A stretch of DNA of 64,000 bases from Haliscomenobacter sp. Its GTDB lineage: Bacteria > Bacteroidota > Bacteroidia > Chitinophagales > Saprospiraceae. The notes under the pieces were generated by a model. That model was not told where the DNA came from, searched no databases, and saw only the letters and a program-made list of their open reading frames with translations. Of the stretch, positions 1 through 9,577 are shown in pieces (within the stretch, counting starts at the first letter, position 1; each line of letters starts with the position of its first letter). Where the stretch lies: NCBI GenBank assembly GCA_016713275.1, contig JADJPL010000028.1:62001-126000 (forward strand), written 5' to 3'. The translations under genes and the position numbers were made by a program.

Positions 1-307
1 CGGTCGTCGTACCGTTGGTCGTGATATGAATTTGTTTTAAGCCCTCCATTTGGCTCAGGCTGCGCAAGAATTCCATCATGTCCCTTCGGACGAAGGGCTC
101 GCCGCCCGTGATACGGATCTTTTCAACGCCCAGACTAACGAATAAACGGCTGAGCCGGATGAGCTCCTCATAGGTTAGCAGATCGTCTTTAGGGACGTAC
201 TGGATTCCTTTTTCCGGCATGCAATAAAAGCAGCGCAGATTGCACCGGTCGGTGACGGCAATCCGCACATAGTTAATGACTCGCCCGTGGTTGTCGAATA
301 ACGGCAT
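1..307 (-). CDS. moaA: GTP 3',8-cyclase MoaA, N-terminal part (cut by window edge)
   Basis: Only the first 102 or so codons lie in the window; the rest is beyond position 1. The reading starts at the ATG complementary to 305-307 with MPLFDNHGRVINYVRI, followed by the radical SAM cysteine cluster CNLRCFYC (CxxxCxxC spacing, about residues 22-29) and the glycine-rich ITGGEPFVRRD motif that contacts SAM. MoaA performs the first step of molybdenum cofactor synthesis, rearranging GTP to 3',8-cyclo-GTP in the cytoplasm. The esterase-like gene upstream on the same strand ends 18 bp before this start, so the two may be cotranscribed, although there is no obvious functional link. Family assignment is firm; partial because of the window edge. 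Confidence 0.93.
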   Translation of the reverse strand, partial: MPLFDNHGRVINYVRIAVTDRCNLRCFYCMPEKGIQYVPKDDLLTYEELIRLSRLFVSLGVEKIRITGGEPFVRRDMMEFLRSLSQMEGLKQIHITTNGTTT

Positions 308-325
308 AGGATATATGTCAGCTGC

Positions 326-2073
326 TCAATACCTCCAGGATTTAAGGTCAGCCCCTTTCGGCGCCCTGGATTTCACTTCTTCCGCCCATTTGGGAATAAA
401 CATCCGGTGATACCGCAACCGGGAGATGTAATTGGGTTGGGTGTGATCCCCGTTCCAGCAATGCTCGGCGCGGTCTCCATAATCAACCTCGCCATCGTAA
501 GGCGGGTTCGTGGTTTCCTTGAGAAAATCCTCCATGAGGTAGACCGCGTTATTGAGGTAAAAATTGTCCATGTCCCCACAATAGATATGAATTTTCCCGC
601 GCCATTTGGCGCCGTTTTTTGCCCAGTCCCGTTTCAGGATATAGGCCAGATCGTAGTTTTCCCGCCAGAAGGCCGCTACATCGGGATTGATCAGGCCGGA
701 GTATTTATCCCACAAGCGCTGGGGGTAACCGTCGGGCCCTATGGGAGAATACACGGCCTCCCAGATGTCAAATTGTTGCCCAGACCGGCTTTTCGTGCCC
801 AGGACCAATTCCTTTAAGTTCATTTCCTTTAAGGTAGCGGAAACGTGCCCGAGGTAGTCTCTATGGCCGGGTCTTGGGGTAGATTTGAAACTGTTATCGA
901 GGAAGTAGGCGTTTTTGTCCTCATAAATATTTACCGTGGTGAAGGCCCGGAAATCAATGGGGTCGGGGCAAGCGGCGTAGCATCCGTTGTATTCTTCCGG
1001 GTAAAAGGTTTGTACCGCCAGGGCTTCCCATCCCCCGGTGGAGCCTCCGTAGGTAAAGCGGGCCCACCCCTGTCCGATCCCTCGGAATTCTTTTTCGATG
1101 TAGGGGAGAAGCTCATAGGTGATGGCGTCGCCATAGGGGCCGAGGTTTTGGGAGTTCACGGCATACGAATCGTCGTAATAGGGATTGGCGTGCTGGACTT
1201 CGATTGCGATCACCCGGGGGAAATTCGGCCCGGTCCAGAGTTTGTAAAAGTCGTAGGCTTCCTGTTGCTGGATGCGGTTATAGCAATCGATTTTGAACCG
1301 GCTGCTGTACTGGCAAGGCTGCGTGGTGTCCGGTGGCGTGGTGCGCCATCCTCCAAAATCGGCCGGGAAATGCCCGTGGAAAATAGCCAGCGGGTAGCGC
1401 GCGTTGGGATGGGTATCCCAACCTTCGGGTAACAACACGTGGGCGCCCAGGTAAAAGTCGCGGCCCCAGAAGTCGGACAATAATTTACTCCGGATTTTGA
1501 TGTGTTTGATGTATTTGGTGTCTTTGGGCGACTCGATGGGAGGGATTGCCTTGCTGAGTTGGATATGGACGACCTTTGCCGATTGGGGGTCGAACTGGAT
1601 TTTGACCGGCGCCGAGTACAGGTTGCCGGGGGCCAGGTTCCATTGCTGGCCTTCGCCTCTGTCCATAGGAAGTTTGACTACGTGCCCGTCGGCCCGTTGG
1701 AAGGTTTCGTATTTGTGCAACAGGGCCTGAACGACGTATTCTCCTTTGGGTACATTCCGGAGGCTTTCAATCGGGTAGCCGAGCGCGGAAGCGTCGATCA
1801 CAAGGGGTTTTCCGCTTTCCAGTCGTCGGCGTCGATTCCGAAAACCAGCTGGGTTTCCGGCCCATCGGCGATTTGGAACCGGGGTTCCGATTGGTCGTTT
1901 TTGGACAGGATGAGCAACAGCCTCCCGTCAAAAGAAGCTCCCAGGGAAGCAGGAAACGTGATGGAGAAATAAGGCGGTTGCTCGGCGGGCTTTTCTCCGG
2001 GAAAAGTAAATCCAAGCATGCCCAGCAGGAGGGCAGGCAGGACAAAAGCAGAAAAGTTGGTTTTTAAGGCCAT
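326..2073 (-). CDS. Secreted esterase-like alpha/beta hydrolase (frameshifted)
   Basis: Two overlapping frames together encode one protein of about 580 residues. The first frame starts at the ATG at 2073 (MALKTNFSAFVLPALL, a signal peptide) and ends in TGA at 1798. The second continues from 1801 to 326. Adding one C to the C4 run (G4 at 1804-1807 on the plus strand) joins them as AENPLVIDASALGYP, so I treat this as one gene. The C-terminal half is an esterase D-like alpha/beta hydrolase: nucleophile elbow YGGSTGGWEAL, and a late EHCWNGDH segment that could supply the catalytic His. The N-terminal 180 residues form a separate beta-rich region. Substrate unknown. It is probably periplasmic or surface-exposed. 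The start was chosen to include the signal peptide. Confidence 0.7.
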
Positions 2074-2087
2074 GGTCGTGGGCTTTA

Positions 2088-2126
2088 AAATTGCGCAACC
2101 AAGGGTTGGAAATCCTTGGTTGCGCA
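2088..2126 (-). terminator. Hairpin terminator downstream of rny
   Basis: Perfect 13-bp arms TGCGCAACCAAGG (2092-2104) and CCTTGGTTGCGCA (2114-2126) enclose a 9-nt loop. Read on the minus strand, the hairpin is followed by AATTTTAAA. It sits 27 bp past the rny stop codon and just before the hydrolase start, so it probably ends the rny transcript. The T-tract is short, so partial read-through is possible. Confidence 0.6.
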
Positions 2127-2152
2127 TAGGAGGGTATAGAGTAGCGTTCGGG

Positions 2153-3835
2153 TTAACGGGCGTAGGAAATCGCTCGTTTCTCCCGAATCACGGTCACTTT
2201 AATCTGTCCGGGATACTGCATCCCTTCCTGGATTTTCTGAGAAATGAGGAAGGCCAGATCGTCGGCGTACGCATCGGATACTTTTTCGCTTTCCACGATC
2301 ACGCGAAGTTCGCGGCCGGCTTGCATGGCGAACGCTTTGGAAACGCCTTCGTGGGCCATGGCCAGTTCTTCGAGTTCGCCGATGCGTTTGAGGTAGCTTT
2401 CCAGGATTTCGCGGCGGGCGCCGGGGCGGGCGCCGGAGATGGCGTCGCAGGCCTGCACGATGGGAGAGATGATATTATTCATCTCGATCTCGTCGTGGTG
2501 GGCGCCAACGGCGTTGCAAATGGCGGGATTTTCCTTGTATTTTTCACAGAGCTTCATGCCCAGGATGGCGTGCGAGAGTTCGCTTTCTTCTTCGGCTACT
2601 TTGCCGATATCGTGTAATAAACCAGCGCGTTTGGCCAGTTTGATTTGCTTGGGGTTGAGCCCCAGCTCGGCAGCCATAACGGCGCACAGGTTGGCTGTCT
2701 CGATAGAGTGTTTCAGCAGGTTTTGGCCATAGGAAGAACGGAAGCGCATGCGGCCTACCATCTTCACGAGGTAGGGATCGAGGCCGTGCAGATCCATTTC
2801 GATAACCGTTCGTTCTCCGATCTCGACAATTTGCTCGTCGAGTTGTTTGCGGGTTTTGGCGACTACTTCTTCGATACGGGCAGGGTGAATGCGGCCGTCG
2901 GCGACCAGTTTTTTAAGCGCGAGGCGGGCGACTTCCCTCCGGATGGGGTCGAAGCTGGAGATCACGATTGCTTCCGGGGTGTCGTCCACGACGATTTCGG
3001 CGCCGGTAGCGGCTTCGAGCGCCCGGATATTACGTCCTTCCCTGCCGATGATCTGGCCTTTAAGGTCGTCCGAATCCAGGTGGAAGACGGAAACGGTATT
3101 TTCGATCGTGTATTCAGCGCACATCCGCTGAATCGTCTGGATGACAATTTTTTTGGCTTCTTTGCTCGCATTCGCTTTGGCCTGTTCGACGGATTCCTTG
3201 ACGATGCTCATGGCATCGGTTTCCGCTTTGGCACGAACTGCGTCGAGCAGCTGTTCTTTGGCTTCCTGTTCGCTCAGGCGGGCGATACTTTCCAGTTCTT
3301 TGATCCGGCGTTCGTTGGCGTTGTCGAGTTCTTCTTTTTTCTTGGCGACGATTTTGAGCTGTTTTTCCAGGTTTTCCCGAATGGCTCCGAATTCGGCTTC
3401 TTTGGCGTCCAGTTCGGTTTTTAGGGATTCCACGACGCGGTGGCGTTCTTCTATTTTTTCTTCTTTGAGCTTGAATTCGGATTCGAGCGATTTGATCTCC
3501 ACTTCCCGTTCTTTGATTTCGACCAGTTGCTGCGCTTTCTGGCTGTCGAACTGCGACCTCAGGTTGGAGAAATGCTCTTTGGCTTCCTGGATTTTCTTTT
3601 GCTTAATGCGCTCGTTTTTATTTTCGGCTTGATCGACGATTTTTTCCGCTTTCATTTCCGCTTCGTCGACGATCCGCTTGGCGGTTAGCCGGGCTTCTTT
3701 AATTTGCAGGTCCGCCTGGGTATTGGCCTCCTCCACTTTTTTCTTACGGGCGCGGCCGACGACCAGCTGCACGACGGCAAAGCCGATCAGTGCGCCTACG
3801 ACCAGGCCGATCAGTAATCCGGTTAGTATATTCAT
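2153..3835 (-). CDS. rny: Ribonuclease Y
   Basis: Membrane-anchored endoribonuclease of 560 residues that starts decay of many mRNAs. The visible order is canonical: an N-terminal transmembrane helix (MNILTGLLIGLVVGALIGFA), a charged coiled coil over about residues 30-210, a KH RNA-binding domain with the GxxG-type loop IIGREGRNIRALE (about 255-270), and an HD domain with LLHDIGK (about 370) followed by GAHHDE. The C-terminal region reads YPGQIKVTVIREKRA, as in the family. Length is close to that of B. subtilis RNase Y. It is the last gene of the pheT-zapA series, 84 bp after zapA, and is followed by a hairpin terminator. Start and identity are secure. Confidence 0.97.
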   Translation of the reverse strand: MNILTGLLIGLVVGALIGFAVVQLVVGRARKKKVEEANTQADLQIKEARLTAKRIVDEAEMKAEKIVDQAENKNERIKQKKIQEAKEHFSNLRSQFDSQKAQQLVEIKEREVEIKSLESEFKLKEEKIEERHRVVESLKTELDAKEAEFGAIRENLEKQLKIVAKKKEELDNANERRIKELESIARLSEQEAKEQLLDAVRAKAETDAMSIVKESVEQAKANASKEAKKIVIQTIQRMCAEYTIENTVSVFHLDSDDLKGQIIGREGRNIRALEAATGAEIVVDDTPEAIVISSFDPIRREVARLALKKLVADGRIHPARIEEVVAKTRKQLDEQIVEIGERTVIEMDLHGLDPYLVKMVGRMRFRSSYGQNLLKHSIETANLCAVMAAELGLNPKQIKLAKRAGLLHDIGKVAEEESELSHAILGMKLCEKYKENPAICNAVGAHHDEIEMNNIISPIVQACDAISGARPGARREILESYLKRIGELEELAMAHEGVSKAFAMQAGRELRVIVESEKVSDAYADDLAFLISQKIQEGMQYPGQIKVTVIREKRAISYAR

Positions 3836-3919
3836 AATTCAACGTAGTGTTTTAATGCGTAAAATGATATAGTCCTAATAGGGCGAACGCAGACCGGAAA
3901 ATGCCGGCGCCGCTTCACG

Positions 3920-4234
3920 TCATTCCTGAGCGAGCATATGATCAAGGAGTTGGCTGAAATGGGCGAGTTTGGAGGCAACGAGGACGTCATCGGCGGCGCT
4001 TTGCCTGGATTTGAAGAGATCCACCGCGTAGGTTAACAAGACCATCGACAAGCAGTCCTGCTTGTCTTTATTCGTATAAGTCAACTGAAAAAGGTTGATT
4101 TTTTCGTTGACCTCTTTGACGATCTTCCGGATGGCGGCTTCGTCTTCTGCCTTGATCTTCAAGGGGTAAGGGCGTCCGCCAATAACTACGGTGATATGCT
4201 TGTTTTCCTGACCTTCCATTGCATTGCCTTCCAT
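3920..4234 (-). CDS. zapA: Cell division protein ZapA
   Basis: A 104-residue protein (99 if the second Met, complementary to 4219, is used). The N-terminal segment HITVVIGGRPYPLKI matches the ZapA beta-hairpin, followed by the helix beginning EAAIRKIVKEVNEKI and a C-terminal dimerisation helix. ZapA bundles FtsZ protofilaments at the division ring. Position between a small coiled-coil gene and rny, downstream of pheT, is a common Bacteroidota arrangement. No 6S RNA-like hairpin is evident in the 84-bp gap to rny, although 6S RNA lies next to zapA in gamma-proteobacteria. Which of the two Met codons is the start cannot be decided from the sequence. Confidence 0.88.
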   Translation of the reverse strand: MEGNAMEGQENKHITVVIGGRPYPLKIKAEDEAAIRKIVKEVNEKINLFQLTYTNKDKQDCLSMVLLTYAVDLFKSRQSAADDVLVASKLAHFSQLLDHMLAQE

Positions 4235-4342
4235 GAACCAAACACTGATCCAGATTACAAGGACGGGACAACCGCAGGCCCGGCGTTCGTGGCCGGGAGG
4301 TTGCTATAAGGAAAAAAACGGAAAAGGACGGATCGTTCGTTC

Positions 4343-4639
4343 TCAGTTGTTCGTCAACCACTCAATACATTTATCGATTTCCCGGAGGTATTGATCTACC
4401 TGAACTTTCAGTTGCTTCGCCTTTTCGGCGTCCGTTTGCTCCTGAAGCAGGAGCTGGTTTTGCGCTTGGGATAATCCCTCTTGCAGTTGGGCAATAGTTT
4501 GGTCCTTAAGCGCTATTTCGAGCTGCAACTGATGGTTTTGATGCGATAGCTCCTCGTTTTGCCGTTTGATCTGACGCATATCGAGCGCGAGCTGGCGCAA
4601 TTTCAGTTCAATACGTTCCAGTTGTTCGGATAAATTCAT
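4343..4639 (-). CDS. Small coiled-coil protein between pheT and zapA
   Basis: A 98-residue acidic, glutamine- and leucine-rich protein predicted to be one long helix: heptad-like L/I spacing runs from MNLSEQLERIELKLRQL to about residue 75, with a short C-terminal tail ending CIEWLTNN. It has no signal peptide or membrane segment. It lies 57 bp after pheT and about 110 bp before zapA on the same strand. By size, composition and place next to zapA it resembles ZapB-like division coiled coils, but sequence identity to ZapB is not visible to me, so this role is inference. Start codon is the ATG complementary to 4637-4639. Confidence 0.7.
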   Translation of the reverse strand: MNLSEQLERIELKLRQLALDMRQIKRQNEELSHQNHQLQLEIALKDQTIAQLQEGLSQAQNQLLLQEQTDAEKAKQLKVQVDQYLREIDKCIEWLTNN

Positions 4640-4696
4640 TGTCAGGATTCCGTCTAACCAGTAGTACCCTTGCGAGTTTCCTTCCAGTACCCATCC

Positions 4697-7141
4697 TTAA
4701 CGCCGAATCAGGGCGTTAAGTTTCATTTCGTATTCCTTGATCAATTGATCCATGACCAGATCGGCGTCCTTGTCCTGAAGCGTACGCTCCGGGTCTTCGA
4801 AAACAAAACTGACGGCGTAGGATCGTTTGCCTGCGCCGAGTTGTTGTTCGTTTTCGTAGACGTCAAACAGGTTGATATCCCGGATCAATTTCTTGCCGAC
4901 TTTTCGCGCAATTGCCGCAATATCAACAAAATTTATGGAATTATCAATAACGAGGGCGAGATCTCTCCGAGTAGTAGGAAATTTGCTCACCTCGGCATAT
5001 TTGATGCGTTGTTTGCCTGCCACTTGCAGAACGAGGTCCCAATGGATCAGCGCGGCGAACACCTCTCCGCGCACCCCGGCTTCTTTGCCAAGCCGGGCGT
5101 TTACCCGTCCGAACTCCGCGATCACCTGTGGGCCGCGCTGCAATTGAAGCCCGTAGGTAAAACCGGGGTGTTGGAGCGGCTGTTCCTGAAATCCCTCCAG
5201 GCCCAGGCGCTGTAAGATATTGGTCACGTAGGCTTTTATGGTAAAAAAGCCGGTTTGGGCTTTGTTGTCGAACAGCCAGCTTTCTTGCCAGCGTTCTCCG
5301 GCCAGGAACAGGCTCAGTTGGGCATTTTCTTTATACCCGCCGTTTTCTGCCCGGTAGCTTTTGCCGAACTCAAACAACCGGAGGCGGCTTTGCTGCCTGT
5401 TCTGGTTGTGGACGACCGCTTCCAGCCCGCTGAAGAGCATGTCGGGCCGCATAATGTCGAGATGGATGTTGGAGGTATTGTTGATGAACACCAGTTGATT
5501 TTCCGGGACATAGTCCTTCACGTTGCGGTAGTACCGGGACTGGGTCAGGGAAAGCGCCATCATTTCATTAAACCCGCAGGAAGCCAGGTAATCGGCAATC
5601 GCGTTGCGCACCGACGTAGGGTCGGGCTGGGGTTTCAGGTTGAGGGTAAAGTGGAATTTACCGGGAACGTCCACTTTGTTGAACCCGTAGATGCGAAGGA
5701 TCTCCTCCACCACGTCGGCTGGGCGCAAAACGTCCGCTTTGTTGGTTGGGACCGCTACGGTAAAGGAGGAGGCCTCTTTCTTCAAAAGGGTCATTCCGAG
5801 GGCGTCCAGGATGTCCGCTACCTCTTCCCGGCTCAGGTTGGCGCCGATAAGGGTGTTGACATAGTCGTAGCGAACCTCGATTTCGCGAGGAAGGACCGGC
5901 AGCGGGTAGATGTCGGCGATGTCGGAAGCGATCTGGCCGCCGGCATACTCCTGGATCATCAGGGCGGCTCTTTTGAGGGCGTAGACCGTGTTATTGGGGT
6001 CGCTTCCTTTTTCGAAGACCCGGGCTGCATCGGTGCGCAGGTTATGCCGCACGCTGGTCCGGCGGATAAAACGCGGATTGAAGTGCGCCGATTCCAGGAA
6101 GATGTTAACCGTTTTATCGGTTACGCCCGAGCGCAACCCCCCGAACACGCCCCCGATGCACATGCCGTTGGAAGCGCCGTCGCAAATCAGGAGGTCTTCT
6201 TCGTGCAGGGTGCGTTCGGTTTCGTCGAGAGCGAGGAACGAAGTTCCCGTGGGGAGGGGTTTGACGATGATTTGGCGGCCGGCGATCTGATCGAGGTCAA
6301 AAGCATGCAGAGGCTGCCCCAGTTCGTTGAGGATGAAATTGGTAATGTCGACGATGTTATTGATCGAGCGGACGCCAATAGCGGCCAGGCGCTCTTTCAG
6401 CCATTCCGGCGAGTCGCCCACGGTGACCCCCTGAATGGAAACCCCGGAATACCTGGGGCAGGCTTCGGGATGTTCGACGGAAACCTCCAGTTGGAGGTCG
6501 CGATGATCCACTTTGAAGGCGCTGACATCCGGCAAGCGCACCTGGCCGGGGTGGCCGTAATTGATCCGAAGGGCGGCGGCCAGGTCTTTGGCAACGCCCA
6601 GGTGGCAGGTGGCATCCGACCGGTTAGGGGTGAGCCCTATTTCAAAAACATGGTCTTCGTGGAGGTTGAGGAAGGTTTTCGCCGGGGCGCCAACAGGCGC
6701 GTCTTCGGCAAGCACTAGAATTCCGCTATGGTCGTGGCCCAGGCCCAGCTCGTCTTCGGCGCAGATCATCCCTTCGGAATCCTCCCCCCGTATTTTCCCT
6801 TTTTTCAGGGTGAACGGTTCTCCGTCCTGCGGATATAAGGTCGTTCCAATGGTAGCGACGAGCACTTTTTGCCCGGAAGCCACATTGGGAGCGCCGCAGA
6901 CGATTTGGAGGAGTTCTCCGGTACCCGTGTCTACTTTGGTAAGGGAAAGTTTATCGGCATTGGGGTGCTTGTGGCATTCCACGACCTGGCCGACAACGAC
7001 GCCCTGAAGGCCGCCGGGGACGCGTTCCACTTTTTCCAGGTTTTCCAGTTCCAGACCAATGTCGGTAAGGATTTCGCCGATGCGTTCGGGTTCCATCGGA
7101 AGGTCGAGGTAGTCCCGGAGCCAATTCAAAGAGGTTTTCAT
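4697..7141 (-). CDS. pheT: Phenylalanine--tRNA ligase beta subunit
   Basis: Beta subunit (814 residues) of the tetrameric alpha2beta2 enzyme that charges tRNA-Phe. Domains in order: N-terminal MKTSLNWLRDYLDL, the tRNA-binding OB fold (EmaA/Trbp111-like, about 40-155, with HPNADKLSLTKVD), the B3/B4 editing domain, B5 (YDYVNTLIG to RPADVVEEILRIYGFNKV), the catalytic-like core, and the C-terminal anticodon-binding FDX-ACB domain (KFPTTRRDLALVID). The open frame extends upstream to 7255, but the preceding residues do not fit the family; the ATG at 7141 gives the canonical start. pheS is not in the neighbourhood. The gene sits inside a long minus-strand series. Confidence 0.97.
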   Translation of the reverse strand: MKTSLNWLRDYLDLPMEPERIGEILTDIGLELENLEKVERVPGGLQGVVVGQVVECHKHPNADKLSLTKVDTGTGELLQIVCGAPNVASGQKVLVATIGTTLYPQDGEPFTLKKGKIRGEDSEGMICAEDELGLGHDHSGILVLAEDAPVGAPAKTFLNLHEDHVFEIGLTPNRSDATCHLGVAKDLAAALRINYGHPGQVRLPDVSAFKVDHRDLQLEVSVEHPEACPRYSGVSIQGVTVGDSPEWLKERLAAIGVRSINNIVDITNFILNELGQPLHAFDLDQIAGRQIIVKPLPTGTSFLALDETERTLHEEDLLICDGASNGMCIGGVFGGLRSGVTDKTVNIFLESAHFNPRFIRRTSVRHNLRTDAARVFEKGSDPNNTVYALKRAALMIQEYAGGQIASDIADIYPLPVLPREIEVRYDYVNTLIGANLSREEVADILDALGMTLLKKEASSFTVAVPTNKADVLRPADVVEEILRIYGFNKVDVPGKFHFTLNLKPQPDPTSVRNAIADYLASCGFNEMMALSLTQSRYYRNVKDYVPENQLVFINNTSNIHLDIMRPDMLFSGLEAVVHNQNRQQSRLRLFEFGKSYRAENGGYKENAQLSLFLAGERWQESWLFDNKAQTGFFTIKAYVTNILQRLGLEGFQEQPLQHPGFTYGLQLQRGPQVIAEFGRVNARLGKEAGVRGEVFAALIHWDLVLQVAGKQRIKYAEVSKFPTTRRDLALVIDNSINFVDIAAIARKVGKKLIRDINLFDVYENEQQLGAGKRSYAVSFVFEDPERTLQDKDADLVMDQLIKEYEMKLNALIRR

Positions 7142-7251
7142 AAGTAGCCTGTTGTGCCGGTTGCTTGGGAGATACAGAATGAGCGGGTAAAGATAGATAA
7201 ATTCCGGCAAAAGGGTTATAGGCAGGGCTTTTGCATTTTCTAAAAGGGGGG

Positions 7252-8748
7252 TCACATCCGGCTTAGGCCGGCTTTAGCCGCCTGGTGCAGGCTGGTTCGG
7301 TAGTCGTCGGGATTCATGGAGAGGCAGAGCCGGAAGAATTCTTTTGCTTGTTCGGGTTTGCCGAGGGTTTCGTAAATCATGCCGGTTTGGAGGGCGGCGT
7401 TGCATTCAAAATAAAAAGGGGCATTTTCCCCTAGAGCAATGCTTTTCTGATAACTGGCGATGGCTTCTGAGTAGCGTTTCAACCCATGCAGGATACGGCC
7501 CATCCGGTAATGGTACTCCAGCCGGTGCTCGAGGGACTGGTATTCCCGGATGTCTTGTTCCTGCATCAGCTGGAAAGCCTTTTGAAAATAGCCTCCATCG
7601 AACAGCAGGCGCGCCTTGAGCAGGGCCTCGGGAGAAGGGCGCAGGGATTGGGCCTCTTTCAAGGCGTTTTTATCAGCGCCCGTTTCTGCGGCGCCCTGGC
7701 TCAGGGCTTGGCGCAGGTGGCGTTGGTAACCCTGCAGGTCGCCTTTTAGAAAGGCGCACCAGGCTAGCCTTTGGTAAGCCTCCTTGATGCCGTTCCGCCC
7801 TTTATACTGGTTGAGAAACGATTGGAAATGCCGGGCGGCTTCCAGATCCAGCTTGCGGAGCTTGGCGGTCCCGTGCATGAACTGCAGGTGGGGGAAAGGG
7901 AGAAGATTAGGATCTAGGGGCTGTTTGGAAAGCGCCGACAAGGCCTCCTCGTTTCTGGCGCTTTGCATGGCAACGGAGGCGATGAGGTAGCAATGGACCG
8001 GATTTTGGGCGGGCTGCAATCCGGCCTGGCTGACCGTTTTCCAGGCTTTTTCCGGTTCATTGCTCAGGTTGAGCAAGACGAACGTATACAGCAGCAGGGT
8101 TTCTTCTTCGAAAAGGAAAGGCTGATCCCTGGCGGCGCGGAGCACTTTTTCCAGCTCGGCTTTCCCTTGGGGAACGGTTCCCGTCATGCCGGTAAGCAGC
8201 CGGGCGCCCCATCGGTAATTGTCGGGGATTGTTCCGGCCAGGGCGTGAAGGATGCCCATGTTTTTCAGGTTGGGCAGGAAGGCCGGGAAAAGCTCCTGAT
8301 TGCGCCGGAGCAGTTTGTAGGATTTGCTGATGTCCAGAAAAGCAGACAGGTAATCGCCGAAATGGAACTTAAGCAGGGACCACTGGAGCCGGATGTCTGC
8401 CTGGAGGTAAAGGAAATAGGGGGAACGGGGATCGCCTTCCTGAATTTGGCGGATGCGCGCCTCTTCGTTTTTTTTTAGCTGGCTGTAAAGCGCTTCGTTT
8501 TCGCTGATGTACAGGCGAAAAAAATCAACGTAATTCTCCAGATGGAGAACGATGAGGTTTTCGGGCTCCTGTTGCTTCATCCGCTGGATGGCGATTCCGG
8601 CTTCCTTCAGCCGCAAGCTGATGGTTTGCTCGTAGGCGAGCCGGGCATCCGGAGAATACTGAAATCCTTTTTCGGCTGCCAGAGCTGCCGGGGCCAGGAA
8701 GGCAAGGGCAATGCTGCTCAAGAGCTTCCGGGCGGGCCATCTGCGCAT
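7252..8748 (-). CDS. Secreted tetratricopeptide-repeat protein
   Basis: A 498-residue protein with a cleavable signal peptide (MRRWPARKLLSSIALAFLAPAALAA). The rest is helical, with TPR-like units, clearest near the C terminus (YRMGRILHGLKRYSEAIASY, then MIYETLGKPEQAKEFFRLCL). A middle segment, DNYRWGARLLTGMTGTVPQG, recalls the Iml2/DUF3808 TPR group, which I offer only as a possible relation. It is probably periplasmic and acts in protein-protein contacts. It lies 15 bp downstream of the zinc-ribbon gene and 110 bp before pheT. No enzymatic motif is visible. Confidence 0.8.
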   Translation of the reverse strand: MRRWPARKLLSSIALAFLAPAALAAEKGFQYSPDARLAYEQTISLRLKEAGIAIQRMKQQEPENLIVLHLENYVDFFRLYISENEALYSQLKKNEEARIRQIQEGDPRSPYFLYLQADIRLQWSLLKFHFGDYLSAFLDISKSYKLLRRNQELFPAFLPNLKNMGILHALAGTIPDNYRWGARLLTGMTGTVPQGKAELEKVLRAARDQPFLFEEETLLLYTFVLLNLSNEPEKAWKTVSQAGLQPAQNPVHCYLIASVAMQSARNEEALSALSKQPLDPNLLPFPHLQFMHGTAKLRKLDLEAARHFQSFLNQYKGRNGIKEAYQRLAWCAFLKGDLQGYQRHLRQALSQGAAETGADKNALKEAQSLRPSPEALLKARLLFDGGYFQKAFQLMQEQDIREYQSLEHRLEYHYRMGRILHGLKRYSEAIASYQKSIALGENAPFYFECNAALQTGMIYETLGKPEQAKEFFRLCLSMNPDDYRTSLHQAAKAGLSRM

Positions 8749-8763
8749 AAGGGAAACCTGCGA

Positions 8764-9543
8764 TCAGGCGTTTTCCGTTTCGCCTGGTACCCTGCCAGGC
8801 TGGTAGTTGGAGTCCAGGACGTAGTCATCTACCAGAATGCGGCCGCAGTATTCGCATACGATGATCTTTTTCCGCATAGCGATTTCCAACTGGACCTGAG
8901 GCGGGATTTTGTTAAAGCACCCGCCGCAGGAATCGCGCTGCACGGTAACGACCGCCAGGCTGTTGCGGTAGGAAGAACGTATTTTGTCGTAGGCTTTGAT
9001 CAGCCGGTCTTCCACACCTACGCGGGCTGCATTGGATTTTTCGCGCAGCGCTCTTTCATCCGATTCCGTTTTGGAGATAATCTCCTGGAGTTCGATTTTT
9101 TTGACCTCGAGGTCTTTTTTCTTCTTGTCCAGTTTCTCTTCCGTTGCGGCGAGGGTCTCTTCTTTGTTTTCGATCTCGATGTTCGAGGCGCGGATCTTCT
9201 TTTCGGCGAGCTGAATATCGAGCTGCTGCATTTCCAGCTCCTTGGTCAGCGCTTCGAATTCCCGGTTGTTCTTTACGTTATCCAACTGGGTTTTATACCG
9301 TTCGATGAGGTTTTCGGCTTCTTTGATGTTGGCCTGCTGTTTGGCAATATTCCCCTGGAGCTCTTTAATGGCGCTGCGCAGTTTACCGGTGCGGATCTCT
9401 AATCCGGCGATATCGTCTTCCAGATCGCCTACTTCGATGGGTAGTTCGCCCTTAAGAACTTCGATTTCATCGATCTCGGAGTCGATGAGTTGGAGTTCGT
9501 ACAGTTGCTTGAGTTGTTCTGCTACGGTAATTTCGTTAGCCAT
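8764..9543 (-). CDS. Coiled-coil protein with C4 zinc ribbon
   Basis: A 259-residue cytoplasmic protein. Residues of about 5-180 form a long antiparallel-type coiled coil; residues of about 200-240 form a C4 zinc ribbon with DSCGGCFN and IIVCEYCGRILVDD (two CxxC knuckles). This is the widespread CT398/YbaB-neighbour-like zinc-ribbon family (PF02591), whose members are linked by structural work on chlamydial CT398 to sigma-54 and secretion factors. The exact role in Bacteroidota is unknown. It sits directly downstream of the Nif3-like gene (34 bp), a pairing seen widely, which suggests a shared function. Confidence 0.88.
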   Translation of the reverse strand: MANEITVAEQLKQLYELQLIDSEIDEIEVLKGELPIEVGDLEDDIAGLEIRTGKLRSAIKELQGNIAKQQANIKEAENLIERYKTQLDNVKNNREFEALTKELEMQQLDIQLAEKKIRASNIEIENKEETLAATEEKLDKKKKDLEVKKIELQEIISKTESDERALREKSNAARVGVEDRLIKAYDKIRSSYRNSLAVVTVQRDSCGGCFNKIPPQVQLEIAMRKKIIVCEYCGRILVDDYVLDSNYQPGRVPGETENA

Positions 9544-9577
9544 ACGCCCTTGATTTTATGCTGTTTGCGGCTTTTGC

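Noticed and set aside
3836..3919. 6S RNA next to zapA
   Set aside because: The 84-bp gap is too short and shows no long bulged hairpin.
5255..6718. Long plus-strand open frame (487 codons) opposite pheT
   Set aside because: It is antisense to an unmistakable pheT, has no family features, and is typical of a shadow frame in GC-rich codons.
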